A stretch of DNA of 64,000 nucleotides, taken from the NCBI RefSeq assembly GCF_007000325.2, contig NZ_CP117268.1, positions 310,001 to 374,000 on the forward strand, written 5' to 3'. A model generated the notes under the pieces. The model saw only the letters and a list, made by a program, of their open reading frames with translations, was not told the origin of the DNA and did not search any database. The translations under genes and the position numbers were made by a program. This DNA is from Rhizobium rhododendri (GTDB lineage Bacteria > Pseudomonadota > Alphaproteobacteria > Rhizobiales > Rhizobiaceae). Below are positions 1-9,600 of the stretch, piece after piece. Positions within the stretch are counted from its first letter, which is position 1; each line of letters opens with the position of its first letter.

Positions 1-221
1 GTCTCTGCCAGCAGACCCTCAAGGTATTCGGCCGAGTCTTCCCAGTATCGCTTCGCCACGGCGGTCGCGAGATCCGCCTTGCTCGGGAAGTGGTAGTAGA
101 GGCTTGCGGCCTTGATGCCAACATCCGCCGCCAGATCGCGGACGCTCAGTCCTCCGTAACCATGCGCCTGCGCCATTGTTCTGGCTGCCAGCAAAATCTT
201 CTCTCGAGAATCCGAACTCAT
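1..221 (-). CDS. TetR-family transcriptional regulator, N-terminal part (runs off the window)
   Basis: Reading the minus strand from ATG at 221 gives about 73 residues before the window edge. They form a typical TetR DNA-binding domain: a first helix starting near residue 6, then a helix-turn-helix with the recognition segment KAASLYYHF around residues 36-44, followed by SKADL. The ligand-binding C-terminal domain lies outside the window. The gene is divergent from the amidase at 346 with 124 bp between the start codons, and a palindrome sits in that gap. The simplest reading is a local repressor of itself and the amidase. The fold assignment is confident; the ligand is unknown. Confidence 0.85.
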   Translation of the reverse strand, partial: MSSDSREKILLAARTMAQAHGYGGLSVRDLAADVGIKAASLYYHFPSKADLATAVAKRYWEDSAEYLEGLLAE

Positions 222-297
222 TGTCTACCTCGCTTCCGGTTTCGTTCTAGCGGCAGGAAGGGGCTTGACCAACCAATTTTTACGCTCTAGCTTTTGA

Positions 298-315
298 CTA
301 CCAAACGTTAGGTAG
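298..315. promoter_or_regulatory. Palindromic operator, probably for the TetR regulator
   Basis: An 18-bp sequence that is 16/18 self-complementary (CTACC-N8-GGTAG with a central AACGTT) lies in the divergent tetR/amidase intergenic region, 31 bp upstream of the amidase ATG. Size and position fit a TetR dimer site that would cover both promoters. Binding is inferred, not shown. Confidence 0.6.
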
Positions 316-345
316 ATATACAAGCGAATCTCAAAGGAGCCTCAC

Positions 346-1755
346 ATGAGCACAACTCTCACCAATCTCGATGCCACCAAACTGGCCGAACTTATCCGCA
401 CCAGGGATATCTCGCCCGTTGAAGTCGTCCAGGCGCACCTGGATCGGATCGCTTCAGTCAACCCAAAGGTCAATGCGATCGTCTCGCTGGCAGAAGGCGC
501 ACTCGACGCTGCCAGGTCAGCAGAGGCATCCGTCCTCGCCGGCGAAAAGCTCGGCCCACTCCATGGCGTCCCATTCACAGTCAAGGATTCAATCGACACA
601 GCAGGTGTCCTCACGCAGCGCGGTTCGCCCATCTTCAGGGGCCGCACTCCAGATGCCGACGCCACAAGTGTTGCCCGAATGAAGGCGGCTGGCGGCATCC
701 TCCTGGCAAAGACCAATCTTCCGGAATTCTCCTACTGGATCGAAAGCGACAACCTGCTTACGGGCCGCTCGAACAACCCCTGGAACCTCGACCGCACACC
801 TGGGGGGTCGAGTGGCGGCGAGTCCGCTGCAATTGCCGCCGGCATGTCGCCGCTGGGTCTGGGCACCGATCTGGCGATCTCCATCCGTGGACCGGCGGCG
901 CAGACCGGCATCACATCGATGAAAGCAACCCATGGCCGCATCCCCATGACGGGGATCTGGCCGCGGGCACCTTGCCGCTTCTGGCATGTCGGTCCGATGG
1001 CCCGTAGCGTTCGCGACGTCGCATTGGCCTATTCGTTGATGGTCGGGCCGGACGGGGCGGATGGCTTTGCATCGAGCACGGCCCAGTTCGATACGGGCGT
1101 CGGGACGTCGCCAGATCGTCCGATCCGTGTTGGCTGGCTGGTCGAACCTGGATTTGGTCCGATCGACTTGGAGGTGGCCGCCACCGTTAAGGCCGCCGCC
1201 GAAGCGCTCGAAGGCCAGGGCGCGATCATTGAGCAGGTTCGTATTCCGGCGCTTGAGAAGGATTTTGCGCTCGATGTGTTCAACCGCCTTCACGTGATGG
1301 AGATGAAGCCCGATTTCGCGGAGGCGACGGCCCGTCGCGGCCAGGACGAATTGTACATGATGGCAAAAGCCATGCTTGCTGCGCCCGACACCATTATGAA
1401 GGACTATATTGAAGCCGAGCAGGCGGCCGAGCGCCTGAGGGATGGTTTTGCCGACTATTTCCAGCGCTACGATGCGCTGATCACCCCTGTGCAGCCAATC
1501 CCGGCCCAGAAACATGGCACTACGGAGTTCCTGATCAACGGCCAGACTGTAGATGCGACCTATCTCCAGGGCTCGACCGTGCCCCTGAACGTCACTGGCC
1601 TGCCGGGTTTGACAATGCGGTTTGGTACCAGCCACGACGGCATGCCGATCGGCATCCAGTTGGTTTCAAGGTGGCAGGCAGAAACGACGATCCTGCACCT
1701 TGCTGCACTGCTGGAATCGGTCAGTACGGTTCGCGATCTGCGGCCCGTCGTCTGA
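346..1755 (+). CDS. Amidase (amidase-signature family)
   Basis: This 469-residue protein has the full amidase-signature layout and hydrolyses an amide to a carboxylate and ammonia in the cytoplasm; its substrate is not predictable. The Ser-cisSer-Lys triad is visible: Lys80 in PFTVKDS, cis-Ser155 in GGSSGG (153-158) and the nucleophile Ser179. The usual GGSIR around the nucleophile reads AISIR here, a local deviation that leaves the serine intact. An AAAGGAG ribosome site precedes the ATG. It is divergent from a TetR gene and ends facing a minus-strand histidine kinase, so it is probably transcribed alone. Confidence 0.9.
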   Translation: MSTTLTNLDATKLAELIRTRDISPVEVVQAHLDRIASVNPKVNAIVSLAEGALDAARSAEASVLAGEKLGPLHGVPFTVKDSIDTAGVLTQRGSPIFRGRTPDADATSVARMKAAGGILLAKTNLPEFSYWIESDNLLTGRSNNPWNLDRTPGGSSGGESAAIAAGMSPLGLGTDLAISIRGPAAQTGITSMKATHGRIPMTGIWPRAPCRFWHVGPMARSVRDVALAYSLMVGPDGADGFASSTAQFDTGVGTSPDRPIRVGWLVEPGFGPIDLEVAATVKAAAEALEGQGAIIEQVRIPALEKDFALDVFNRLHVMEMKPDFAEATARRGQDELYMMAKAMLAAPDTIMKDYIEAEQAAERLRDGFADYFQRYDALITPVQPIPAQKHGTTEFLINGQTVDATYLQGSTVPLNVTGLPGLTMRFGTSHDGMPIGIQLVSRWQAETTILHLAALLESVSTVRDLRPVV

Positions 1756-1761
1756 ATTGAC

Positions 1762-1801
1762 GCAACCAGAGCACTCCGGCATAACCGCGGTGCTCAGTTG
1801 C
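1762..1801. terminator. Hairpin between two convergent genes
   Basis: An inverted repeat (GCAAC..GAGCAC facing GTGCTC..GTTGC, with a one-base bulge) lies just after the amidase stop and 25 bp before the end of the opposing kinase gene. Its place between convergent genes suggests a terminator working in both directions. There is no strong T tract, so this is tentative. Confidence 0.4.
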
Positions 1802-1825
1802 CTGCTGTCATTCCAAGAAGACAGG

Positions 1826-3091
1826 TCAAACGGGAAGTGTCATCCGCATGAGCAGACCGCCTTTGGCAGGAAGCTCCGCTTCCACATGGCCGCTGTGGCT
1901 GGCGAAAGCATGTTTGGTGATTGCCAATCCGAGTCCGAAGCCGGGGGTACCTTCAGGCACATCGTTTCCACGGCGGAACGGCTGGAATATGGCGGCGAGG
2001 ATGTCTTTCGCTATGCCGGGTCCTTCATCGAGGACTGTGATGACGAAGTTTTGGCCGGCTCTTTCTGCGCAAATGACAACCCTTGAATCCGGCGGCGCGT
2101 ATTTTACTGCATTGCGCACGACGTTTTCGATAGCCCTGTAAATAAGCTCGCCATTTACCGATGTGACGAAAGATTTCGCGCCTTCGTAGGTGACGTGGAT
2201 GTTGCGGGAGGCGCCTTCAAAAGCGCAGTCATCGACAATCTCCTGAAGAAAATCGACCAGATCGACAGTCTGCCGCTCCATTGGCTGTTTGTCGCTCGCC
2301 GTCAGTCTCGCGAGCGTCAAAACTTCACCGACGAGGTCGTCCATCCGCGCGATCTCTCGCTCAAGGCGCTCGGCCATAGCCTGCAACCGGCTGGGATTCT
2401 GCTTCAGCAGCCCCACGGCCGCCTGAAGTCGAGATAGGGGCGACCGAAGCTCGTGAGACACGTCGTGGAAAAGACGTCGCTGGATATCCTGGAAATCCTG
2501 AAGACGGGCGGCTGTCACGTCGAAGTCATGGGCGAGCGCTTGAATCTCGTCTCTTTTCAGATTGGTGTCGCCGCCAATCCTGACATCGAAGTGACCCTGC
2601 GCAAGTGCGCGAAGACCGCCTCGCAACTGCTCTACCGGTCGTGTCAGATACTGGGCTAGCCAATAGGCCGTAACCGCAGCAGCGAGCATTGCCGACGACC
2701 AGGGGACGAGCTTTGGCAGATTGCGCGCCAAAAAATCGATTTCTGTTGTGACTGCGATCACTTGATAGCACTGGCCACCATAGAGGATACGTCGCTCGAA
2801 TTGACCCGTAACCTTTGTTGCACATGCCATGGAATCTCCAATGACCGCCAGGCTCAGATGAACGGGTGAGGGTGTCGTGGCGACTGCCGTCAGGTATTGT
2901 TGTGTTATCCCAACACCGTTTTTCGCCAAGAGCACTGCGGCTGTATCAAGTGCCAGGCCTGTTCTTTGATCGCGAAGTTCCTCGGGGAGGGGTACTACGC
3001 CGAAAACGGAATTGATGACGAACAATAGCGCAAGCGACGCCGCCATCGTCAGCCAGACAATCGCGAAAATTCTCCAGAAGAGCCTCCGCAT
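1826..3091 (-). CDS. cpxA: Sensor histidine kinase, CpxA-like
   Basis: Inner-membrane sensor kinase of 421 residues from the ATG at 3091, which overlaps the stop of the response regulator by one base (TGATG), so the two are translationally coupled. Segments in order: TM1 about 8-28, a short periplasmic domain with two cysteines (C90, C108), TM2 about 128-148, HAMP about 150-200, an H box with phospho-acceptor His213 (FHDVSHELRSP), an N box (NVVRNAVKY), DEGPGI and a GFGLGLAI glycine loop. The N-terminal RIFAIVWLT resembles E. coli CpxA. An upstream in-frame start would read into the regulator gene and is unlikely. The signal is probably envelope stress or toxicants handled by the adjacent RND pump. 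Confidence 0.85.
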   Translation of the reverse strand: MRRLFWRIFAIVWLTMAASLALLFVINSVFGVVPLPEELRDQRTGLALDTAAVLLAKNGVGITQQYLTAVATTPSPVHLSLAVIGDSMACATKVTGQFERRILYGGQCYQVIAVTTEIDFLARNLPKLVPWSSAMLAAAVTAYWLAQYLTRPVEQLRGGLRALAQGHFDVRIGGDTNLKRDEIQALAHDFDVTAARLQDFQDIQRRLFHDVSHELRSPLSRLQAAVGLLKQNPSRLQAMAERLEREIARMDDLVGEVLTLARLTASDKQPMERQTVDLVDFLQEIVDDCAFEGASRNIHVTYEGAKSFVTSVNGELIYRAIENVVRNAVKYAPPDSRVVICAERAGQNFVITVLDEGPGIAKDILAAIFQPFRRGNDVPEGTPGFGLGLAITKHAFASHSGHVEAELPAKGGLLMRMTLPV

Positions 3092-3774
3092 CAGAGTGCC
3101 TGCACCAGCTGGTATCCTTGCCCACGGATCGCGCGGATCCACGAGGTGCCGTCAGCACGAACACCGAGCTTTTGACGGACGCTGCTGATGTGCACATCTA
3201 TGCGCCGGTCAAACGGCGTCAGCGGTCGACCGAATGCACGCCGGGAGATTTCCTGTTTCGGTACAAGCTGTCCGGCGTTGCGCGCCAACACGTCGAGAAT
3301 ATTGTATTCGGCACCCGTTAATTCTAGCGGCTTTCCCTGCCATTGCGCTGCTCGGCCCGCAGAATTCAGGATCAGGTCGCCGACACGAAGAATATCCTGT
3401 TCATCAAGTCGGCCTCCGGCTCGCCGGAGGATGGCGCGGATGCGCGCGACAAGCTCACCCGGAGAGCAGGGCTTGGCGACATAATCGTCGGCGCCGAGGT
3501 TAAGGCCGGAAATCCGGTCGATGTTGTCCCCTTTCGCCGTGAGCATCAGGACGGGAACATTGCCAAGGCGGCGGATACGCTGCAACGCATCGATGCCGTT
3601 CATTCTCGGCATCATGACGTCGAGAACGATGATGTCGACCGATTGGTCGGCGGCACCGGAGATGCCGACCCGGGCGTCAGTCGATGTTTCGACGTCGAAT
3701 CCCTCTTCCACGAGATATTCGCTGAGAAGCGTCGTCAGCTCGATATCATCGTCGATGAGAAGAACTTTCGGCAT
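3091..3774 (-). CDS. cpxR: OmpR/PhoB-type response regulator, CpxR-like
   Basis: 227-residue regulator: receiver domain with acidic pocket DDD at 8-10, phospho-acceptor Asp52 (LDVMMP), Thr79 and Lys101 (AKP), then an OmpR-type winged helix with the ending RGQGYQLV. The ATG at 3774 is used because the protein then begins directly with the first receiver strand (MPKVLLIDDD); the longer reading frame to 3843 adds non-conserved residues and would overlap the putative CpxR box. The gene is followed by its kinase and is divergent from an RND efflux operon, whose control it probably exerts together with its own. Confidence 0.88.
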   Translation of the reverse strand: MPKVLLIDDDIELTTLLSEYLVEEGFDVETSTDARVGISGAADQSVDIIVLDVMMPRMNGIDALQRIRRLGNVPVLMLTAKGDNIDRISGLNLGADDYVAKPCSPGELVARIRAILRRAGGRLDEQDILRVGDLILNSAGRAAQWQGKPLELTGAEYNILDVLARNAGQLVPKQEISRRAFGRPLTPFDRRIDVHISSVRQKLGVRADGTSWIRAIRGQGYQLVQAL

Positions 3775-3834
3775 CTTGGCTTCCACGTTGTCAGAGATAA
3801 ACGAATATACAGAAGATGGCGAACCGGTAGAAGT

Positions 3835-3849
3835 TTTACACAACTTTAC
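3835..3849. promoter_or_regulatory. CpxR box in the divergent promoter
   Basis: The plus strand reads TTTAC-ACAAC-TTTAC, which on the other strand is GTAAA-N5-GTAAA, an exact match to the known enterobacterial CpxR consensus. It sits 61 bp upstream of the regulator ATG and about 80 bp upstream of the efflux operon, so one site could serve both promoters. The consensus is established for gammaproteobacteria; its use here is inferred. Confidence 0.65.
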
Positions 3850-3927
3850 ACTTCCTTAACGGCGCTTAACATCGCAGTCGCTATCAGAAGATCCGTCGGC
3901 AATTGCCTCGGAGCCAGTTTGACCAAG

Positions 3928-5529
3928 ATGACCATAGCCCAAGCCCGGTTTCTCTGGCCGAGCGTCCGTGAAAATGCTCCTCCCAGGTCCAACGGCGCAT
4001 TACCGGCCAACCGCCATTTCCATGTTGCCCGACATCATCGTCTCTGGGCAGGCCTTAACGGAGCGCCCCGCCAGTTGTGCGCGCTGCTTCTGGTCGCCGG
4101 CGGGCTCAGTGGCTGCGTCGTGGGTCCGGACTACCAGAAGCCAAGCTTCCCTATGGCTGCAAGCTGGAGCGGGAAGGCGGCCGTCCATGCCGATAAGCCG
4201 CCTCAGTTGGCTGAGTGGTGGAAGCAAATAAAGGACCCAATTCTGGACGATCTCATCGCGCAGGCCGTTGCCGCGAACCTAGATGTTGCCACCGCAAAGG
4301 CCAAGGTGCGCGAAGCGCGTGCCAGCTATCGAGAGCAGGTGGGCACACTGCTTCCATCGCTCGAGGGTACGGCATCTGCGACGCGCAATCGCACCGCCGC
4401 TGCCGCCGGCGCGCCGGCGACGATCTACAACAATTACCAGCCGGGCTTCGATGCAAGCTGGGAACTCGATCTGTTCGGAGGCAACAAGCGCGCGGCGGAA
4501 GCCGCGAAATACGGGGTCGATGCGGCAGACGAGGAATTGCGCGATACGCTCGTGACCCTGATCGGGGACGTTGCCACCTATTACATTCAGGCACGGGAAT
4601 ACCAGCAGCTCACCGAACTGGCTCGCGATTCTTCCAAATCCCAGAGCCAGACTGCATCGCTCACACGGACGGAATATGGGGCGGGCGGCTCATCGATGGT
4701 GGATGTCTCCAAGGCCGAGGCGCAGGCTGCCTCCACCCATGCCGATATCCCGACCTATGAAATCTCCTATGCCAAGTCCGTCAACAGGTTGGGTGTGCTG
4801 CTCGGCAAGTCCCCGCTCCTGCTTGACGGCCTTCTTGGCAAGAAATCGAGGCTTCCAGCGCCTCCTCCGAGGCTATCGGTCGGAATACCCGCTGACATCT
4901 TGAACACCCGACCCGACGTCCGCCAGGCTGAACGGCAACTGGCCCAGGCGACCGCAAAGATCGGTGAGGCTGAGGCCAACCGGTATCCCTCGGTGAGCCT
5001 GACCGGATCCATCAATTCATCTGCCGCGAGCGTCTCGGAGCTCGGAAAGAAATCCACGATCGGCTGGTCGTTCGGGCCGTCGCTTACAATCCCAATCTTC
5101 AAGGGTGGCCAGTTGAAGGCAGCGGTCGATGTCGCCAAGGCGCAGCGCGACCAATACGTGTTCGCTTATCAGTCAGCCGTCCTCTCCGCTTTGGAGGACG
5201 TTCAAAACGCCATCGTTTCCCTCAATCGATCGCGTGCCCGGTCGGTGGACCTCGGCAAGGCTGTCGAAGGCTATCGCACGGCCGCCAATCTCTCCAAAAA
5301 GCTCAAGACATCCGGTGAAGGCGATCTGTTCGATGTGCTGGACGCCGAGCGCTCGCTGTACTCCGCTCAACAGAACCTCATCGAGACCAGGACCGATATC
5401 GCCACTTACTACGTCTCGCTGAACAAAGCCCTCGGGGGCGGTTGGACCGGCCCAATTGACATTTCACAGCCTGCCGCGCGCGATCTGGTCGAAGCGCCGC
5501 ACCTACGAGCAAAGCCAATCGCCCAATGA
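3928..5529 (+). CDS. RND efflux outer-membrane lipoprotein, NodT family
   Basis: Outer-membrane channel component of a tripartite pump. From ATG 3928 the protein has 533 residues; a lipobox LSGC places the lipidated Cys at residue 63, followed by VGPDY as is typical of NodT/OprM proteins, then two repeated outer-membrane-efflux domains. The N-terminal stretch before the signal peptide is unusually long, so a TTG at 4075 (preceded by GGAG) may be the true start. The reading frame stays open upstream to 3343, but that part only mirrors the regulator gene. It overlaps the adaptor gene by 4 bp (ATGA), as expected for one operon. Confidence 0.87.
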   Translation: MTIAQARFLWPSVRENAPPRSNGALPANRHFHVARHHRLWAGLNGAPRQLCALLLVAGGLSGCVVGPDYQKPSFPMAASWSGKAAVHADKPPQLAEWWKQIKDPILDDLIAQAVAANLDVATAKAKVREARASYREQVGTLLPSLEGTASATRNRTAAAAGAPATIYNNYQPGFDASWELDLFGGNKRAAEAAKYGVDAADEELRDTLVTLIGDVATYYIQAREYQQLTELARDSSKSQSQTASLTRTEYGAGGSSMVDVSKAEAQAASTHADIPTYEISYAKSVNRLGVLLGKSPLLLDGLLGKKSRLPAPPPRLSVGIPADILNTRPDVRQAERQLAQATAKIGEAEANRYPSVSLTGSINSSAASVSELGKKSTIGWSFGPSLTIPIFKGGQLKAAVDVAKAQRDQYVFAYQSAVLSALEDVQNAIVSLNRSRARSVDLGKAVEGYRTAANLSKKLKTSGEGDLFDVLDAERSLYSAQQNLIETRTDIATYYVSLNKALGGGWTGPIDISQPAARDLVEAPHLRAKPIAQ

Positions 5530-6659
5530 CAAATTCGCGCCAAATCGAACCGACTGAAAATTCCCGACATCGCTCTAACCGTCTCGTTCATCGGGTGCTG
5601 GCGACTGCCATCGTCACCTGTTGGGTAGGCGTGGCACAGGTCTCGGCGGAAGAACAGGCAAAGACCGAGGGAGCAGCTGCATTGACGGTGGTCGCGGTCA
5701 AGCCGGAAACCAAGGACTGGCCCGAAACCGTGCCGGCGACCGGCTGGCTCAAGCCGTGGCATGAAGCCGTCATTGAATCCGAAACGAGTGGGCTGCGTAT
5801 CACCGAGGTCCTGGCGGACGTCGGCAGCGTTGTAAAAAAGGGCGACATTCTGGTTCGGCTCAACCAGGAGACAGTAATTGCGGATCTGCGCAAGGAGGAA
5901 GCCGCTGTCGTATCCAAGCAGGCATCCCTGACAAAGGCGAAAGCGGATGCTGACCGGGCCCGCCAAATGAGCGGTTCGGGAGCACTTTCCGATCAGAAGC
6001 AAGTTGAATATCTCACGACAGAACAAAGTGCGCAGGCGGACCTCGATTCCGAACAGGCTACGCTTACAAGCCAGCGCATCAAACTTGCGCAAACCACGAT
6101 TGCCGCCGTCGATGACGGCATCATCACGTCGCGATCCGCGTCCTTGGGTGCCGTGGTATCCACAGGAACGGAGTTGTTTCGTCTCACGCGTCAGCAACGC
6201 ATCGAGTGGCAGGCTGAGATTCCGACCCAATATCTTATGAAAATCAAAGAGGGGCAAACCTCGGAGATCAGACGTCCCGACGGCGCAACTTTCAAGGGTA
6301 CCGTCAGGCTCATCGCGCCGACAGTCAGCACCGATACGGGTCGCTCGATCGTGTACGTGGCCTTGCCCAAGGAGCCGCAGCCCAGGTCGGGCCTCTATGT
6401 GTCGGGCACAATCGATATCGGCAACAAGGACGCCCTGACTGTGGCGGAATCCAGCTTGGTCTTCAAAGACGGCATCAATTACGTTTTCACAATCGATCAG
6501 GCGCACAAGGTTCACCGGACACGCGTCGATGTCGGTCGCCGCAGGGACAACCGGGTCGAAATTTCTTCTGGCTTGAAGGGCGATGAGGCAATTGTTCAGT
6601 CTGGCGGTGCTTTCCTGTCGGAAGGCGCGCTCGTGAAGGTTGACGGGGCGGCACAATGA
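5526..6659 (+). CDS. RND efflux periplasmic adaptor (membrane fusion protein)
   Basis: 377 residues with a signal peptide (hydrophobic segment about 23-38, likely cleaved after VSA near 42), a barrel-sandwich hybrid half beginning around ESETSGLRI, a short alpha-hairpin, a second lipoyl half and a beta-barrel. This is the HlyD/AcrA-type adaptor that joins the inner-membrane pump to the outer-membrane channel. It overlaps both neighbours by 4 bp (ATGA), so all three pump parts are translationally coupled. Confidence 0.9.
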   Translation: MTNSRQIEPTENSRHRSNRLVHRVLATAIVTCWVGVAQVSAEEQAKTEGAAALTVVAVKPETKDWPETVPATGWLKPWHEAVIESETSGLRITEVLADVGSVVKKGDILVRLNQETVIADLRKEEAAVVSKQASLTKAKADADRARQMSGSGALSDQKQVEYLTTEQSAQADLDSEQATLTSQRIKLAQTTIAAVDDGIITSRSASLGAVVSTGTELFRLTRQQRIEWQAEIPTQYLMKIKEGQTSEIRRPDGATFKGTVRLIAPTVSTDTGRSIVYVALPKEPQPRSGLYVSGTIDIGNKDALTVAESSLVFKDGINYVFTIDQAHKVHRTRVDVGRRRDNRVEISSGLKGDEAIVQSGGAFLSEGALVKVDGAAQ

Positions 6660-9600
6660 ATATTTCCGCATGGTCCATCCGCAACCCTGTCCCGCCAATC
6701 CTGCTTTTCGCATTGTTGACCGTTTGTGGGCTGCTGGCGTTCTCCAAGCTGCAGGTCCAGAATTTTCCGGACATGGATCTTCCCACCATCAAGATTGCCG
6801 CATCGCTGGAAGGCGCGGCGCCGACCCAGCTCGAGACGGAGGTGGCACGGAAGATCGAAGACAAGCTCGCGACCCTGAGCCTTCTCGATCACATAACGAC
6901 GACGATCACCGACGGGTCTGTCGCCATCAGCGTCTCGTTCAAGCTCGAAAAAAACAGCGAAAGCGCACTGAACGAAGTGCGCAACGCGGTCGACAGCGCC
7001 AAGAGCGATCTTCCGTCGGAAATGGATTCGCCAACGGTCTCGAAGGTTACGGTCCAATCATCCGTCCTCGTCGCCTACGCCGTGCGCTCGAAGCAACTGA
7101 ACGAGACCGAGCTCTCCTGGTTCGTCGACAACGACATGACCAAGGCGCTCCTGTCGGTCGGCGGGGTAGGGGAGGTCGATCGGCTGGGCGGGGTTGATCG
7201 CGAGGTCCATATCGACCTCGATGCCAACACCATGACCTCGCTCGGGGTGACCGCATCAGATGTGTCTGCACGGGTTAAATCTGTGCAGTCGGACAAGTCC
7301 GGCGGTCGCGGCGACATCGGCTCTTCGCGTCAGACCATTCGCACGCTCGGTGCCGTTCCGTCCGTCGAGGATATAGCGACGTTGGCGATCCCCCTCTCGA
7401 CGGGACAGAGTGTCCGGCTCGACGAGCTTGGGAAAGTGACGGACAGCTTTGCGGAGCGCTCGTCCCTTGCCTATCTGAATGGAGACCGGGTGATTGCCGT
7501 TCAGATCAAGCGATCCAATGGGTTTTCGGACACGGCCGTTGTCGAAGATATTCAAAAGGAGATGAAGGCGTTCGCGTCGCAGCATCCCGAAGTGGAGATC
7601 GTCGATGCGTATACGACAGTCAATCCCGTCATCGAAAATTATGACGGCTCGATGGAGATGCTTTACGAAGGCGCCATTCTCGCTGTCATTGTGGTATGGC
7701 TATTCCTGCGGGACTTCCGCGCAACATGCCTGTCCGCAATAGCCCTGCCGCTTTCCATCATCCCCACCTTCTTGGTGATGCATTTCTTCGACTACAGCCT
7801 CAATACCGTTACACTCTTAGCATTGTCACTGGTGGTCGGCATTCTGGTCGATGACGCTATCGTCGAGGTGGAGAACATTTCCCGCCATCTCCAGGCGGGC
7901 AAGACGCCGATGAACGCGGCGATCGAAGCTGCCGACGAAATCGGTCTGGCGGTCATCGCAACCACATTTACCCTTGTTGCGGTTTTTCTACCAACGGCCT
8001 TCATGAGCGGCATTCCCGGTCTGATTTTCCGGCAATTCGGGATCGTTGCCTCCGTCGCCGTGCTATCCTCACTTCTGGTGGCCCGCTTTCTGACGCCGAT
8101 GATGGCCGCTTATCTGTTGAAGCCGGGTCAGGCTGAAGCGGCAGACGGCCGGATCATGGGGGCCTATATTGCGCTGGTCAAAACCTGCCTCAACCATCGC
8201 AAGATGACGATGCTTGTGACCGGCATCTTCCTTGTCCTGTCCTTGTCGAGCATCCCGTTCCTGCAAACCGGCTTTTTCCCCGCCTCGGACGACGCCCAAA
8301 CGCAGGTCACCCTGACGCTTCAACCCGGCAGCACACTGGACCAGACGGATGCCGTATCGAGACGTGCGAGCGACATCGTCTCCAAACTCACCGATGTCAC
8401 GCAGGTCTTCAGCGTCGTCGGCAGTTCCTCAAGCAGCAGCGGGATAGATTCCACGACAACGGCGGATGTGACGAAGGCGACCCTCGTCGTGAACCTGACC
8501 GACATCAAGAAGCGCAGCAGAAAGCAGGCTGCGATCGAGAGCGACATCCGTAACGCGCTCTCCTCTCTTGCCGGCGTGCGCGTCGAGGTCGGGACCGGCG
8601 GTAATGGCACCAAGCTCGAGTTGACGCTGGCCAGTGATGATCCCACCAGCCTGGAGCAGGCGGGAAGTGCGCTCGAGGAACAGCTCCGGACACTCAAGGG
8701 CATCGGTGCGGTCACATCGAGTGCAGCGCTGCAAGCCCCAGAAATCCAGATAAGGCCTGATTTCGCAAAGGCTGCGGCGCTGGGGATTACATCGGAAACG
8801 ATCGCCGAGGCGGTCCGGGTGTCCACCAATGGCGATTACTCCAGCGCACTGGCCAAACTCAATCTGCCGCAACGCCAAATTCCAATCCGCGTGCGTTTCA
8901 ATGCCAACTCCCGCGAGGATATCGATGCCATATCGCAGCTGCAGGTGGCCGGCGCGAACGGCAAGGTCGCGCTCGGAAGCATCGCCGCGATTTCGATCGG
9001 CGGCAGTCCATCCGAACTCGATCGGATCGATCGGGCCCGAAACATCACGCTGTCCATCGAGTTGAACGGGCGCATCCTGGGGGACGTGAACAAGGAGGCC
9101 CAGGCGCTCTCCGCACTTCGCCAGCTTCCGCAGGGTGTTCACCAGGTGGAGCAGGGGGAGTTGCAGCGCAGTTCCGAGCTTTTCACCAGCTTCGGGACCT
9201 CAATGGGCATCGGGATCTTTTGCATCTATGCGGTCCTTGTTTTGCTCTTTCATGACTTTTTCCAGCCCGTCACCATCCTGATGGCGCTTCCGCTCGCACT
9301 CGGCGGTGCATTGGCACCGCTCCTCATCACGGGAACGAGCTTCTCCATGCCAGCCATTATCGGGCTGATCCTGCTGATGGGCGTGGTGTCCAAGAACTCG
9401 ATTCTCCTCGTCGAGTACGCGATCATGTCCCGCCGAAACGGCATGGCGCGCTTCGAGGCACTGGTCGACGCCTGCCACAAGCGAGCCCGGCCCATCATCA
9501 TGACAACCATCGCCATGGGAGCAGGCATGATGCCGGCCGCCATGAGCCTGAGTGGCGGCGATTCGAGCTTTCGCCAGCCGATGGCGATCGTGGTCCTAGG

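Noticed and set aside
589..1635. Long minus-strand open frame (348 codons) opposite the amidase
   Set aside because: It is a shadow of the amidase with low-complexity Arg/His composition and no family resemblance.
3343..3927. N-terminal extension of the outer-membrane channel gene back to 3343
   Set aside because: It lies antisense to the conserved response regulator gene and has no ribosome site; the real protein begins at or after 3928.
5409..6713. Long minus-strand open frame (434 codons) opposite the efflux adaptor
   Set aside because: Mirror of the adaptor gene, which has clear signal peptide, domains and coupled neighbours.
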